Positions 32,081 through 41,033 of a DNA stretch of 64,000 bases are shown in pieces. The stretch is taken from assembly GCA_038562555.1 (NCBI GenBank), contig JBCFBK010000025.1, positions 8,493-72,492 of the forward strand. The letters run 5' to 3'. The translations under genes and the position numbers were made by a program. Under the pieces are notes generated by a model. The model did not search any database, was not told the origin of the DNA, and was given only the letters and a program-made list of their open reading frames with translations. Every line of letters starts with the position of its first letter. Position 1 is the first letter of the stretch. The DNA comes from JBCFBK01 sp038562555. GTDB taxonomy: Bacteria > Bacteroidota > Bacteroidia > Bacteroidales > Prolixibacteraceae.

Positions 32081-32755
32081 ATGCAGAAAAAAGAACGCTA
32101 TCAAAAAGTCATTGACTATTTTCAGCAGACCATGCCGGTTGCCGAAACGGAGCTGGAGTATACGAATCCCTATGAATTGCTGGTTTCGGTGATCCTTTCG
32201 GCCCAGTGTACCGATAAGCGTGTGAATCAGGTCACGCCGGCCTTGTTCAGGCGGTTTCCCAATCCTGAGTCACTGGCCCGGGCGGAGCCCGGCGAAGTAT
32301 TTGATTACATCCGTTCGTGCTCCTATCCGAATAATAAGGCAAAGCACCTGGTTGGGATGGCCCGGATGCTGGTTGATGAATTTCAGGGCGTAGTGCCATC
32401 CGATGTTGATCAATTGCAGAAATTGCCGGGAGTAGGGAGGAAGACCGCCAATGTGATCGCGTCGGTCGTATATGAGAAACCCGCGTTTGCCGTCGACACC
32501 CACGTATTTCGTGTTGCTGCCCGCATCGGACTGACAACCGATGCCAAAACCCCGCTGGAAACCGAGCGGCAACTGATGCTTTATTTTCCGGAGAACCTGG
32601 TTCGTATTGCCCATCACTGGCTGATCCTGCACGGAAGGTATGTATGCGTGGCAAGGAAACCGAAATGTGAGCAGTGCGGATTAACCGCTATTTGTAAGTA
32701 TTATAAATACGTTGTTTTGAAGGCAGGTCCTGAGAATAAAACAGTTAAAAGTTGA
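32081..32755 (+). CDS. nth: Endonuclease III (DNA glycosylase/AP lyase)
   Basis: A 224-residue base-excision-repair enzyme for oxidised pyrimidines. The helix-hairpin-helix LPGVGRKTA carries catalytic Lys121; Asp139 lies in FAVDTHVFRV. The C-terminal [4Fe-4S] loop C-x6-C-x2-C-x5-C (CVARKPKC, EQC, GLTAIC) is complete. Length normal. It is divergent from the ABC-F gene and followed by a separately transcribed ferredoxin. Confidence 0.95.
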   Translation: MQKKERYQKVIDYFQQTMPVAETELEYTNPYELLVSVILSAQCTDKRVNQVTPALFRRFPNPESLARAEPGEVFDYIRSCSYPNNKAKHLVGMARMLVDEFQGVVPSDVDQLQKLPGVGRKTANVIASVVYEKPAFAVDTHVFRVAARIGLTTDAKTPLETERQLMLYFPENLVRIAHHWLILHGRYVCVARKPKCEQCGLTAICKYYKYVVLKAGPENKTVKS

Positions 32756-32784
32756 CCGGCCGGATTAAAAAAGCACGCTATTTA

Positions 32785-32815
32785 TTTGAATTTCTTTTAA
32801 ACTTTGTACTTTTGC
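32785..32815 (+). promoter_or_regulatory. Promoter of the ferredoxin gene
   Basis: TTTG at 32785-32788, 18 bases, then TACTTTTGC at 32807-32815, an exact match to the -7 consensus, 30 bases before the ATG. Confidence 0.7.
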
Positions 32816-32845
32816 AAGCTGAATCTCTAACTAAAAAAAAGTGAT

Positions 32846-33016
32846 ATGGCTTATGTAATTTCAAGTGAATGCATTGCATGTGGAACTTGCATTGACGAAT
32901 GTCCTGTAGAAGCAATTTCAGAAGGCGATATTTATAAAATTGACGCCGACATTTGCACCGATTGTGGTTCATGCGCCGATGTTTGCCCTGTAGAAGCAAT
33001 TTCACAGGCTGAATAG
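32846..33016 (+). CDS. Small 2[4Fe-4S] ferredoxin
   Basis: A 56-residue bacterial ferredoxin, MAYVISSEC...SQAE. It has two CxxCxxCxxxCP motifs (CIACGTCIDECP and CTDCGSCADVCP), each followed by VEAIS. It is a low-potential electron carrier for enzymes such as pyruvate:ferredoxin oxidoreductase or hydrogenase in anaerobes. A strong promoter precedes it and an intrinsic terminator follows, so it is a one-gene, probably highly expressed unit. Confidence 0.96.
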   Translation: MAYVISSECIACGTCIDECPVEAISEGDIYKIDADICTDCGSCADVCPVEAISQAE

Positions 33017-33037
33017 TACCGGACAGTATAAGATTTC

Positions 33038-33066
33038 GCCCGTCATGTCCTGGCGGGCTTTTTTAT
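33038..33066 (+). terminator. Intrinsic terminator of the ferredoxin gene
   Basis: GCCCGTCA/TGGCGGGC forms an 8-bp stem (one G-U pair) with a 5-base loop and is followed by a run of T at 33059-33064. Confidence 0.85.
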
Positions 33067-33145
33067 TTTTTACCCTTCCGTACCAAAGGTGTGGAAACGG
33101 CCTTTGGAATGCTTCTTGCCGATATAGTTAACAAACGCTATTGGT

Positions 33146-33493
33146 ATGAAAGCAAGAAATCTACTTATCTTATTGGTGTTCATTTGCTTGCCTGTATTTG
33201 TGCAGTCAGGAACAACTCAGTTCAGCAGTGCGAAACTGTATCAGATTGAGAAAATTTTCCCCAATCCGATAGTGGATTACTTCTTCGTTGAAATTGATAC
33301 GCGAGGTACATTCACTGTTTTTTTTGAATTAATTGATATCTTAGGCAAATCCGTTCAGAAATGGGAACCCCGCGAAATTACGCCCGGCACACGGCGGCTC
33401 AAACTCGATATGCACGATCACCATTCCGGTATTTACCTGCTTAAGGCGATGATAGGTGACGACCAGGTAGTTTTTCGGGTAAGAAAAGGGTAA
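33146..33493 (+). CDS. Stand-alone type IX secretion sorting-domain protein
   Basis: A 115-residue protein with a signal peptide (about 1-21). The whole mature part resembles a Por/type A sorting domain: FPNP at 38-41, DILGK at 64-68, GIYLLKA at 95-101 and a basic end VRKG. Normally such domains are the C-terminal tails of large secreted cargo proteins; here no cargo precedes it. It could be a remnant of a larger gene, or a small surface protein. Preceded and followed by short gaps without partner genes. Confidence 0.75.
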   Translation: MKARNLLILLVFICLPVFVQSGTTQFSSAKLYQIEKIFPNPIVDYFFVEIDTRGTFTVFFELIDILGKSVQKWEPREITPGTRRLKLDMHDHHSGIYLLKAMIGDDQVVFRVRKG

Positions 33494-33554
33494 AAGGCTT
33501 CATGTTTATCTGGTAGTGCCATTGGGCATCAGCGCAACATTTTCGGGCTTTTCC

Positions 33555-36044
33555 TTACAGTCCCAGCTCAAATTTGGCGCGGAGGCCAAAGGAGGGAGCG
33601 CCGGCCACCGAGGTGGAGTTGAGCCGCCAGATGGCTTCGACCCGGAACATCCGGAAAATATTCTCAATGCCTGCTCCAAGCTCGATATATGGGTTTTCCA
33701 TTTTTGAAATGACCGACGGGAATGCGATGACCTCCTGATGCTTGTCGCTGACAGAACCTACCATCATTTTTGCTGAGAACACTTCGCGCAGGTCCGTCTT
33801 TTTCAGCAGTGGTATGCGGCGGAAAAAGAAACCGTTCAGGTGGTATTCCACAAAGGTGTGGATGTATTTGTCGTGCACAAACTCCAGGTAATTCAGCATG
33901 TTAAAGTCGTAGGTATAATAACCGAGGGTTTCGTTTCCCCGGGGAATATCGAGCATCGTATAGGGGAGCTTCCCAAAATAAATGCCCGACTCTACAGCAT
34001 AGTCCAGCTCGCTTTGCCCGAAAAACACTTCCTGCTTCACCGTGGCTGCCAGCCGGCCGTACCAGCTTTGCCGGTTATCGTAAAAGATCTTGCCGCCGGC
34101 CATGGTGAAATGAACGATCGGGTAGGGCGTCTCCAGAAATATTCTCAAAAAGCCTTCATCGACGAACTTCTCTTCCTTCGACAATCGCGTGTCCAGACTC
34201 ACTTCAAAAGCCGATACGGAACCATCGGGAATGTTATTCCGCAAAAACGGATAAAACTCCGGTGAATAATGCCGGGTATAACTGCCCGAAAAGGTGTGCT
34301 GCAGGCCGGTGTACCATTCGTGTTCATAGCTGGCCTTATAACGCTGCTCCCGGAATATTTCATCCAGTTCGTCGTGCTTTAAAAGCTGGGAGATCAGGTT
34401 ATTTTCGGTGGCACTGGTTAAGTTTTCATACAGGTGAAGGATCTTCTCGTTCTCACCGTGCCTGATCATTTTATCATCATAGGCAAGTTCAAGCACACGG
34501 CGGTGAGGTGAATTGAATTTGTAGCCAAAGCCGGCCATGCCGTCGATCTTTTTGGTACGCGTACCATATCCAAGCCCTCCCCAAAACATCATCCGCTCAC
34601 TGATCTCGGTGCTTGTCCGGCCCCCGAAGAAGAAATGCTTGTCTTCCACCTTATTAGTGTTGAAGAAGCTGGAATAGGGCCCCAATTCAAATTTGCCGAT
34701 ATCGTAATAGCCGGTCATGGTCATGCGGGCGAGGTTATTGGTCAGGTTAATGATCCTGATTTGCGAAATGGAATCGATAATCTGTTCGATCTGCCGCTGC
34801 TTTTCACTCATTTCTTCCATCCGGTTCTGCTCCCAGAACTGAGGGTCTTTCCCGTAGGCATCGGGCAAATAAATGGTTTCATAGCGGGCTTTAGGGGTGC
34901 TTAGTTCGATGGGTGCAGTGTGCCCGAAACTCACCTGGTCAATGTTGGCTGTTTGCTTATAATAGACCGACAACCGCTTTTTGTCGGGATTGTTGGTTTT
35001 AAACGGAATAATATCAAACAACGCTTCGATCTCGTTTTTTTTATAGAAAGGCGCGGACCCGTCGACGAAGGCATAAAAGCTTTTGAGCCGGAGACTCTTC
35101 AGGAAGTTGATGTGCATGGTCGACGAGAGTCTTCCGTCTATTTCGACGATTGAATAGTGACGATCTTCGGTGATAAAATAGCCTTTGAAGGTATTTTCGC
35201 CCTGACGGCGGGGCTGAAAATGGACGCGGTACTGTTTATGTCCGTCCACCACCGCGCTGTCGGCCAGAAAATACTGGTAATAAAACCAGCCGTTTTCGGC
35301 AACCGGACTGATAAAATTCTGGGTAAACAGGTTGATATGATTCTTGTAATAGTTGACCTCGATATCGAGGGCACTGGTGTAGCCCGAAATTTCCAGGTCG
35401 TCCAGGATGCCTACACCGTTGGTCTTATCAGCGATTACCGTGGAACGTTGTTTTGCGGGGTCTTTCTGCACTTCGTTGAATACCAGTTGTTCCGAAAGAT
35501 AAAGCGGCAGGAAACGGGAGCTGTCGGAATCGGTCTGAAATACCGACTGATTATCGCGGAATGCCCTCGAGTTGATTATTTTTTCGTCAATATGGTTAAT
35601 CTGGTATTCCCAACGGGTATATTTCCGGTAACTGTACCGGTTGTGGCGGTCGGGATCGTTTTTCTCCTTGTTGTCGATTATTTTCTGAAGAAGACGTCGC
35701 ACGGGACCATCGTCTGGCGCCACCTCAATCTCTGAGATGTCGAAGGTTTCAGGACGAAGGATCACCGAAAGACTGACCTTGCCCATTCCCGGCAGAACAC
35801 GGTCGGTGGAATGATACCCGATAGCTGAAAAGTGGAGGGTGTCGGCATTGGCGGGCCGTGTAACCGTGAAAACTCCCAGTGAGTCAGTAATCGTGCCCAC
35901 AGTTGTGTGTTTAAAGACAATGCTGACGTAAGGAACGGGCTCGCCCGTACGTGCATCGGTTACCGATCCCGATACGGTTACCGGCTGTGAAACCGCTGCA
36001 AGTTGCGTGAACAGCAGAAGAATCGCCACGTACATATTTCTCAT
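33555..36044 (-). CDS. DUF5686 family outer-membrane protein with carboxypeptidase-like regulatory domain
   Basis: About 829 residues starting MRNMYVAILLLF, a signal peptide ending near AVSQP. An Ig-like carboxypeptidase-regulatory domain (VSGSVTDARTGEPVPYVSI ...) of about 85 residues follows, then the DUF5686 region, rich in alternating strands and aromatic residues up to the C-terminus (LRAKFELGL), consistent with an outer-membrane beta-barrel. No TonB plug domain is seen. The frame opens upstream at 36137, and ATG 36080 is a further option, but ATG 36044 places the signal peptide correctly. Function unknown; common in Bacteroidota. Confidence 0.85.
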   Translation of the reverse strand: MRNMYVAILLLFTQLAAVSQPVTVSGSVTDARTGEPVPYVSIVFKHTTVGTITDSLGVFTVTRPANADTLHFSAIGYHSTDRVLPGMGKVSLSVILRPETFDISEIEVAPDDGPVRRLLQKIIDNKEKNDPDRHNRYSYRKYTRWEYQINHIDEKIINSRAFRDNQSVFQTDSDSSRFLPLYLSEQLVFNEVQKDPAKQRSTVIADKTNGVGILDDLEISGYTSALDIEVNYYKNHINLFTQNFISPVAENGWFYYQYFLADSAVVDGHKQYRVHFQPRRQGENTFKGYFITEDRHYSIVEIDGRLSSTMHINFLKSLRLKSFYAFVDGSAPFYKKNEIEALFDIIPFKTNNPDKKRLSVYYKQTANIDQVSFGHTAPIELSTPKARYETIYLPDAYGKDPQFWEQNRMEEMSEKQRQIEQIIDSISQIRIINLTNNLARMTMTGYYDIGKFELGPYSSFFNTNKVEDKHFFFGGRTSTEISERMMFWGGLGYGTRTKKIDGMAGFGYKFNSPHRRVLELAYDDKMIRHGENEKILHLYENLTSATENNLISQLLKHDELDEIFREQRYKASYEHEWYTGLQHTFSGSYTRHYSPEFYPFLRNNIPDGSVSAFEVSLDTRLSKEEKFVDEGFLRIFLETPYPIVHFTMAGGKIFYDNRQSWYGRLAATVKQEVFFGQSELDYAVESGIYFGKLPYTMLDIPRGNETLGYYTYDFNMLNYLEFVHDKYIHTFVEYHLNGFFFRRIPLLKKTDLREVFSAKMMVGSVSDKHQEVIAFPSVISKMENPYIELGAGIENIFRMFRVEAIWRLNSTSVAGAPSFGLRAKFELGL

Positions 36045-36435
36045 GGCGAAATACCCAGGCGACAAGCGATATTTTTGCATTTCCTGTTTTCTGTTTTCTG
36101 AATCGTTGATTTCGATGACCGGCCTGTCCGGCTTCAAGGACAGCCCGCCCGCGAAAAATCAATGTAAAGATGTTTAAAAAAGGTCAAAACAATACTTCGA
36201 CGGAATGGTTTTCGCTGCAGCGTGATTAAATTATTAATATTCGGGCTTATCACCGACCTCGAAAACCCGGCGCCCCGGGAATTTTCAGGTAATTATGATT
36301 TTCAGGCCTGTTTTTTTTCTCAGGTCGTTTTTTTAACTTAAATTGAAGCGTCAAAGTTCTTTATTATGAACGCAGTGATGGTCTGCTTCAATATGTTAAA
36401 ACAGGAGGTGTGAAATTATTAAAACGGTTGCGCGC
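36045..36435. other. Gene-free stretch between divergent genes
   Basis: About 390 bases between the DUF5686 gene and the HutI-like gene. I see no gene, RNA or clear promoter in it; it is AT-rich with T runs near 36310-36325. It probably holds the promoters of both genes. Confidence 0.5.
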
Positions 36436-37680
36436 ATGAGAATTGTTTTGGAAAACATAAAAGAGTTGGTGCAGGTGGAAGATTATTCGGTACGTTATAA
36501 GGCAGGAACGGCCATGGCGTCACTTCCCGTACTAAATAATGCTTACCTGGTTGTTCAGGATGGACTGATCGAAGGATTGGGGTCAATGAAAGACCTCGAT
36601 CATGAAAAACTGGACAATGATGTGCTGATGGAACTGGATTGCAGCGACCGGCTGGTTTTTCCTTCCTACTGCGATTCGCATTCGTCGCTGATTTTTCCTT
36701 GCGGACTGGAGAACGAGTTCACCCAACGGTTAAGGGGGCCTTACGATCAGGTCAGATGGAGGCAGGATGGAATCAAACGGCTTGCTAAACTGATTGAAAA
36801 TTGTACGGAAGATGATTTGTATGAAATGGCTCTTGCCCGGCTCCAGGAGCTTATGGCGCTGGGAACCGGTGCCATTGAAATCAAAAGCGGCTACGGATTC
36901 ACAACTTCTGCTGAACTAAAAATACTTCGCATCATCAAAAAAATCAAGGAAAACCATGCGATGATCGTCAAATCGACCTTTCTCGGTGCCCACACCATGC
37001 CGTCATTGTATACAGGCGACAGGCAAAAATACATCGAACTGGTGGTACATGAAATGATCCCCCAGATTGCCGCGGAGGAATTGGCCGATTACATCGATGT
37101 ATTTTGTGATCAGGATTTTTTTACGGTAACCGAAACCGAACAGATCCTGATGGCGGGGATGAAATATGGTTTAAGGCCAAAGCTTCACGCCAATGAATTC
37201 GGGTCCTCCGGCGGCGTTCATGCCGGGGTGAAATATAATGCCCTGTCGGTCGACTATCTGAATTATCTCGATGAAGAAGAGATCGGACTGTTGAAGGAGG
37301 GAGAAACCATGCCGACAGTTCTGCCGGGAGCCGCGTTTTTTATGAATATGCCGTTATCGCCGGTCCGGAAAATGATCGAGTCGGGCCTTCCTGTGGCCAT
37401 GGGGTCGGGGTACACCGCCGATTCGTCGCCTTCGGGGAATATGAATTTTGTCCAGTCGCTGGGCTGCATCAATTACGGGATGACACCGGAGGAAGCGATC
37501 AACGCCACCACGATCAACTCAGCTTATGCTATGGGTATAGAGGGAATCTGCGGAAGTATCTGCCGGGGAAAAACGGCCAATGTTTTTATCACCCGGGAAT
37601 TGCCCGGATATGCCTCTTTGCCTTATTATTTTGGGAGCAACCTGATCGAGACGGTTATTCTGGATGGAAAAATTATTTGA
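36436..37680 (+). CDS. Imidazolonepropionase-like amidohydrolase with lost metal ligands
   Basis: A 414-residue protein that aligns over its whole length with HutI (IEIKSGYG, FLGAH, KLHANEFG, SPSGNMNFVQSLGC, MTPEEAINATTINSAYAMG). Key active-site residues differ: the HxH metal pair reads His82-Ser-Ser84; the DHLEYL histidine is Tyr274; and the metal-ligand Asp of the usual SDFNPGSSP loop is Gly325 (SGYTADSSP). His251 and Glu254 remain. Classical HutI hydrolyses imidazolonepropionate in histidine breakdown; this protein probably cannot bind the metal in the same way. No other hut gene lies nearby. Pseudoenzyme or new function. Confidence 0.85.
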   Translation: MRIVLENIKELVQVEDYSVRYKAGTAMASLPVLNNAYLVVQDGLIEGLGSMKDLDHEKLDNDVLMELDCSDRLVFPSYCDSHSSLIFPCGLENEFTQRLRGPYDQVRWRQDGIKRLAKLIENCTEDDLYEMALARLQELMALGTGAIEIKSGYGFTTSAELKILRIIKKIKENHAMIVKSTFLGAHTMPSLYTGDRQKYIELVVHEMIPQIAAEELADYIDVFCDQDFFTVTETEQILMAGMKYGLRPKLHANEFGSSGGVHAGVKYNALSVDYLNYLDEEEIGLLKEGETMPTVLPGAAFFMNMPLSPVRKMIESGLPVAMGSGYTADSSPSGNMNFVQSLGCINYGMTPEEAINATTINSAYAMGIEGICGSICRGKTANVFITRELPGYASLPYYFGSNLIETVILDGKII

Positions 37681-37750
37681 AGAGCTGTGAGCTGTTAGCT
37701 GTTAGTACAATGCCCTCTGCGCTGTGTCCTTTTCCGGTCTCCGTTTCCAC
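37681..37750. repeat. AGCTGTTAGCT word repeat (copy D)
   Basis: AGAGCTGTGAGCTGTTAGCT plus GTTAG, then TGCCCTCTGCGC and TTTTCCGGTCTCCGTTTCC; the same words as elsewhere. Between the convergent HutI-like and 7TM-HD genes. Confidence 0.75.
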
Positions 37751-39820
37751 TTATCGTTTTTCGCTTGGGTATTCGATCCTGACGTGGTAGATATTCATCA
37801 GTTTTTCGAGCAGGGTTTCCTTTAAGACGCGGATGTCGCGCATCGTCAAATCGGCATCGTCCAGTTGGCCTTCCTCAAGTTTCTGCTTAACCATGCGGTC
37901 TATCAGCTCTTTAATATTCTCATGGGTTTTATCCTTGAGTGCTCTGGTGGCCGCTTCAATTCCGTCGATGAGCATCACTACCGAGGCTTCCTTATTCTTC
38001 GGGCGGGGTCCGGGATAAGAGAATTCCCGGGGATCGACCGTTTCATCAGGATGTTCATTTTTATAGAGCGTGTAAAAATATTTGGCTTGTGTGGTTCCGT
38101 GGTGACTGGTAATGAAATCGATCAAAACTTCCGGCAGTTTGTGCCGGCGGGCGAGTTTAACTCCGTGTGTCACATGGTCGATGATCACCCGGGCGCTTTC
38201 TTTGTAGCCCAGTTCGTTATGAGGGTTCATACCGTCGGTTTGGTTTTCAACAAAATAGACGGCCTGGTTCGTTTTGCCGATGTCGTGGTACAGCGCTCCG
38301 GCGTATGCGAGGAACGGATTTCCGCCAATGCGGTGTACCACTGCTTCTGCCAGGTTTGCGATCTGCAGCGAATGCTGAAAGGTTCCCGGTGCATCTTCGG
38401 CCAGTTTACGCAATAAAGGCTGGTTGGTGTTCGACAGCTCGATCAGGGTTACATCCGATACAAAACCAAACAGGCGTTCAAAGATATACAGCAGCGGATA
38501 GACCAGCAACAGAAGGACCGCGTTTGCAGCAAACCACTGCAGGTTCTGCCACCGGATCGATTCCATATTGCCTTCCTGGACCATCGAGAGTGCCAGGTAA
38601 AGAATCGAATAGGCGATCAGTACCCATAAAGCCGTAAAAACCAGGTGTGACCGGCGGTGTAGTTTATAAAGACTGAAAACCGAAATAATGCCGGCAATCA
38701 GATGCAGAAAGATGAATTCGTAGTTATTAGGCGCGAAATAACCGATCAGCAGGCAGGTAACCATCAGTCCGTAAATCGCGGTACGCGAATCAAAAAAGAT
38801 CCGGAACAAAATCGGCAAAATGGCGATCGGGATCACATAAATATTCAGCAGATCGTGCATGACAATGAATCTGGACATGACCACCATCAGGATAATACTG
38901 AAAAGAATAAAGGTGAGATGACGTTTTTGCCTGAATATTTCGGGCCTGAAGAAGGCGAGATAGAAAATAAGCATCAGTAAACAGGCTATAATCAGGACCA
39001 GCTTCCCAATAATGAGCAGATACCGGTCCATGTTTTGTCCCTGCTTGGTCTCGTAGCTTTTCTTCAACGATTCGAGGATCTGGTATTTATAAGGTGTCAC
39101 CAGGTCGCCGCTGAAGATGATCCGTTCGCCGGCCTGAACCATTCCCTCGGTCACCGAAACGGAATTGATCTGTTGTGCCAGTTCATGCGCGTTAAATTCG
39201 GCATCGTAATTCAGGTTTGCCTGAATGTATTCCGATAGGCTCATGTGCTGATTCAGGATATTGACCTGTTCTTTCAATATCGTGTGAAGGGTGTCGTTCA
39301 CGCTCTGAAACGCGCTTTTCAGGGAAAAGACAGCTTCCACGGGCACCTTTTGCGCGGTTTTTCCGGTAATCAGGAATAATTCCTTTTTATTTTTCAGCAG
39401 CGGATGCTTGTCGGGCGACTGGTCGATGATGCCGGAGTCGTAGATCTGCGCCAGGTAACCGGACATGGACGTTATCAGTTCGGGACTCAGGTTTGAAACT
39501 TTGTCGCTGACCTGTTTTAATTTTAATTCGAAGTTTTCTGACTGCTGAATGCCAATGAGTGTATCTTTTTTATAATAGGGAATAAACTGGTTTTGAATGG
39601 AATCCCGTTCACGTTTAACGTCTGCTTCGGGTTTAAGGATGGCAAAATTGAAAGGGGCGATCAGTGTTTCATGCCGCCATGGCGCGTTTTTTTGAAACTC
39701 ATACCTGAATCTGCTTTCACCCGGAATAATCAAATAAAGTATGAATATGGACGCGGAAAATACCAGGGCAATGTAAAAAAAGTGGTAATAGCGCGTCAAT
39801 CGGGTTAATAACTTCTTCAT
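37751..39820 (-). CDS. 7TM-HD (PgpH-like) cyclic-dinucleotide phosphodiesterase
   Basis: About 689 residues. One N-terminal membrane helix (about 10-32 from MKKLLTRL), a roughly 230-residue extracytoplasmic 7TMR-HDED domain, seven membrane helices (about 275-455) and a C-terminal HD domain with FQHSLQIANLAEAV and LYHDIGK. Members studied in Firmicutes (PgpH) cleave cyclic di-AMP. The frame opens at TTG 39847, but ATG 39820 is a better start. A role in c-di-AMP turnover, and so in osmotic and cell-wall control, is inferred from family. Confidence 0.88.
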   Translation of the reverse strand: MKKLLTRLTRYYHFFYIALVFSASIFILYLIIPGESRFRYEFQKNAPWRHETLIAPFNFAILKPEADVKRERDSIQNQFIPYYKKDTLIGIQQSENFELKLKQVSDKVSNLSPELITSMSGYLAQIYDSGIIDQSPDKHPLLKNKKELFLITGKTAQKVPVEAVFSLKSAFQSVNDTLHTILKEQVNILNQHMSLSEYIQANLNYDAEFNAHELAQQINSVSVTEGMVQAGERIIFSGDLVTPYKYQILESLKKSYETKQGQNMDRYLLIIGKLVLIIACLLMLIFYLAFFRPEIFRQKRHLTFILFSIILMVVMSRFIVMHDLLNIYVIPIAILPILFRIFFDSRTAIYGLMVTCLLIGYFAPNNYEFIFLHLIAGIISVFSLYKLHRRSHLVFTALWVLIAYSILYLALSMVQEGNMESIRWQNLQWFAANAVLLLLVYPLLYIFERLFGFVSDVTLIELSNTNQPLLRKLAEDAPGTFQHSLQIANLAEAVVHRIGGNPFLAYAGALYHDIGKTNQAVYFVENQTDGMNPHNELGYKESARVIIDHVTHGVKLARRHKLPEVLIDFITSHHGTTQAKYFYTLYKNEHPDETVDPREFSYPGPRPKNKEASVVMLIDGIEAATRALKDKTHENIKELIDRMVKQKLEEGQLDDADLTMRDIRVLKETLLEKLMNIYHVRIEYPSEKR

Positions 39821-39874
39821 ATCAATCTTTTTTAAGACTTTTTGCAAAGCAAGTAAAACTTATCACGAAGTTTT

Positions 39875-39882
39875 TATCTTTG
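39875..39882 (+). promoter_or_regulatory. Possible promoter -7 element of the NlpC/P60 gene
   Basis: TATCTTTG matches TAnnTTTG; no good TTTG lies at the right distance upstream. Confidence 0.35.
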
Positions 39883-39955
39883 AATAATAAAAATAACAAA
39901 TTCTTTCATGAAACAGGCACTGGTTGCCGGTTTCACCCAACAAAAATATAAATAC

Positions 39956-40747
39956 ATGAACTTCGGGATTTCCGGATTAAGTATCATTCCTGTCCGTAAG
40001 GAACCTTCTGAACGGAGTGAGATGTTAACCCAAATTCTTTTTGGGGAGTGTTTTGAAGTACACGAGCAGTTCCTTGGCTGGTGTCGTGTGGTACTGGAAT
40101 ATGATGGTTATCAGGGATGGATCGATCAGAAAATGATCACTCCGCTGAGCGATCGGACCTATCGTAAACTTGTCACCTATCCGCTGGCCGTCAGCACCGA
40201 CATCCTGACGCTCATTCCGGTCGATCCGGAACAAAATATGATGATTGTTGCCGGAAGTTCGCTTCCATGCTGGCGTGCGTACAAACGTGAGTTTTCCATT
40301 GGCCGTGAAATTTATAAAATGGATGGCAAATTCAGGTATGCTCCGCCAGCCGATCTGCGCAAATTTATCGCACAACAGGCGCTCATGTTCTTTAACGCCC
40401 CTTATTTATGGGGCGGGCGTACGCCTTTTGGTATCGACTGTTCGGGCTTTACCCAAATCATATACAAGATGGCGGGGATTAAACTGCCGCGCGATGCGAA
40501 GGATCAGGTTCATCATGGAACAGCCTTAAGCTTTGTCGAGGAAACTTTACCCGGCGATCTGGCGTTCTTTGATGACGATGAGGGAAAGATTGTCCATGTT
40601 GGCATTCTTTGGGGAAAAAACAAGATCATTCATGCTTCCGGAAAGGTTCGGATTGACAACGTCGACCAGTTTGGGATCTTCAATGTCGATGCCAAACGTT
40701 ATACGCATAAAATGCGGGTGATGAAGAGGATTTTAGGAAGCTTTTAG
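39956..40747 (+). CDS. NlpC/P60 peptidoglycan endopeptidase with SH3-like domains
   Basis: A 263-residue protein from ATG 39956 (MNFGISGLSIIPVRKEPSERSEM, cut here at the family-typical start); the frame also allows ATG 39908. Bacterial SH3-like domains occupy about 5-130 and an NlpC/P60 domain about 135-260, with catalytic Cys162 (FGIDCSGF), His214 (KIVHVGI) and His226 (IIHASG). Such enzymes cut between D-Glu and the diamino acid of peptidoglycan peptides. No signal peptide is visible, so it may act on recycled muropeptides in the cytosol or be exported otherwise. Confidence 0.9.
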   Translation: MNFGISGLSIIPVRKEPSERSEMLTQILFGECFEVHEQFLGWCRVVLEYDGYQGWIDQKMITPLSDRTYRKLVTYPLAVSTDILTLIPVDPEQNMMIVAGSSLPCWRAYKREFSIGREIYKMDGKFRYAPPADLRKFIAQQALMFFNAPYLWGGRTPFGIDCSGFTQIIYKMAGIKLPRDAKDQVHHGTALSFVEETLPGDLAFFDDDEGKIVHVGILWGKNKIIHASGKVRIDNVDQFGIFNVDAKRYTHKMRVMKRILGSF

Positions 40748-41033
40748 CTGTTAGCTGTGAGCTGTTAGCTGTTAGTAAGAATGAAACGAACATGTTGCGC
40801 GACAACGCGAACACCCATGAAAATAATTTTTAGCAACATGTGAGTTCCATCAGACAATTAAAAAACAAATTAGTTACTGATGAAATATCATATATCATGT
40901 CACGATGTTCTCTTTTCAGTCTCCGGCCTCCTGTGCGCCATGCCCCATGCGCTTTGCCCTATGCCCTATGCCCCATGCCCCATGCGCTTTGCCCCATGCC
41001 CCATGCCTTTTCACCCTGTAACCCTGTAACCTC
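40748..41033. repeat. Longest intergenic word-repeat block (copy E)
   Basis: Begins with AGCTGTTAGCTGTGAGCTGT-type units, then an ACATGTTGC/GCAACATGT inverted repeat (40790-40798 with 40833-40841), TCAGTCTCCGGCCTCC, eight or so CCCCATGCC/CCCTATGCC units (40936-41008) and CACCCTGTAACCCTGTAACC up to the Nudix ATG. No gene is seen. The two flanking genes both point to the right. Confidence 0.8.

Noticed and set aside
36045..36435. Possible small RNA in the gap before the HutI-like gene
   Set aside because: No promoter-terminator pair or stable stem could be identified by eye.
40936..41008. Tandem CCCCATGCC units resembling a CRISPR array
   Set aside because: Units of 8-10 bases without regular spacers; no cas genes. 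Part of the word-repeat mosaic.
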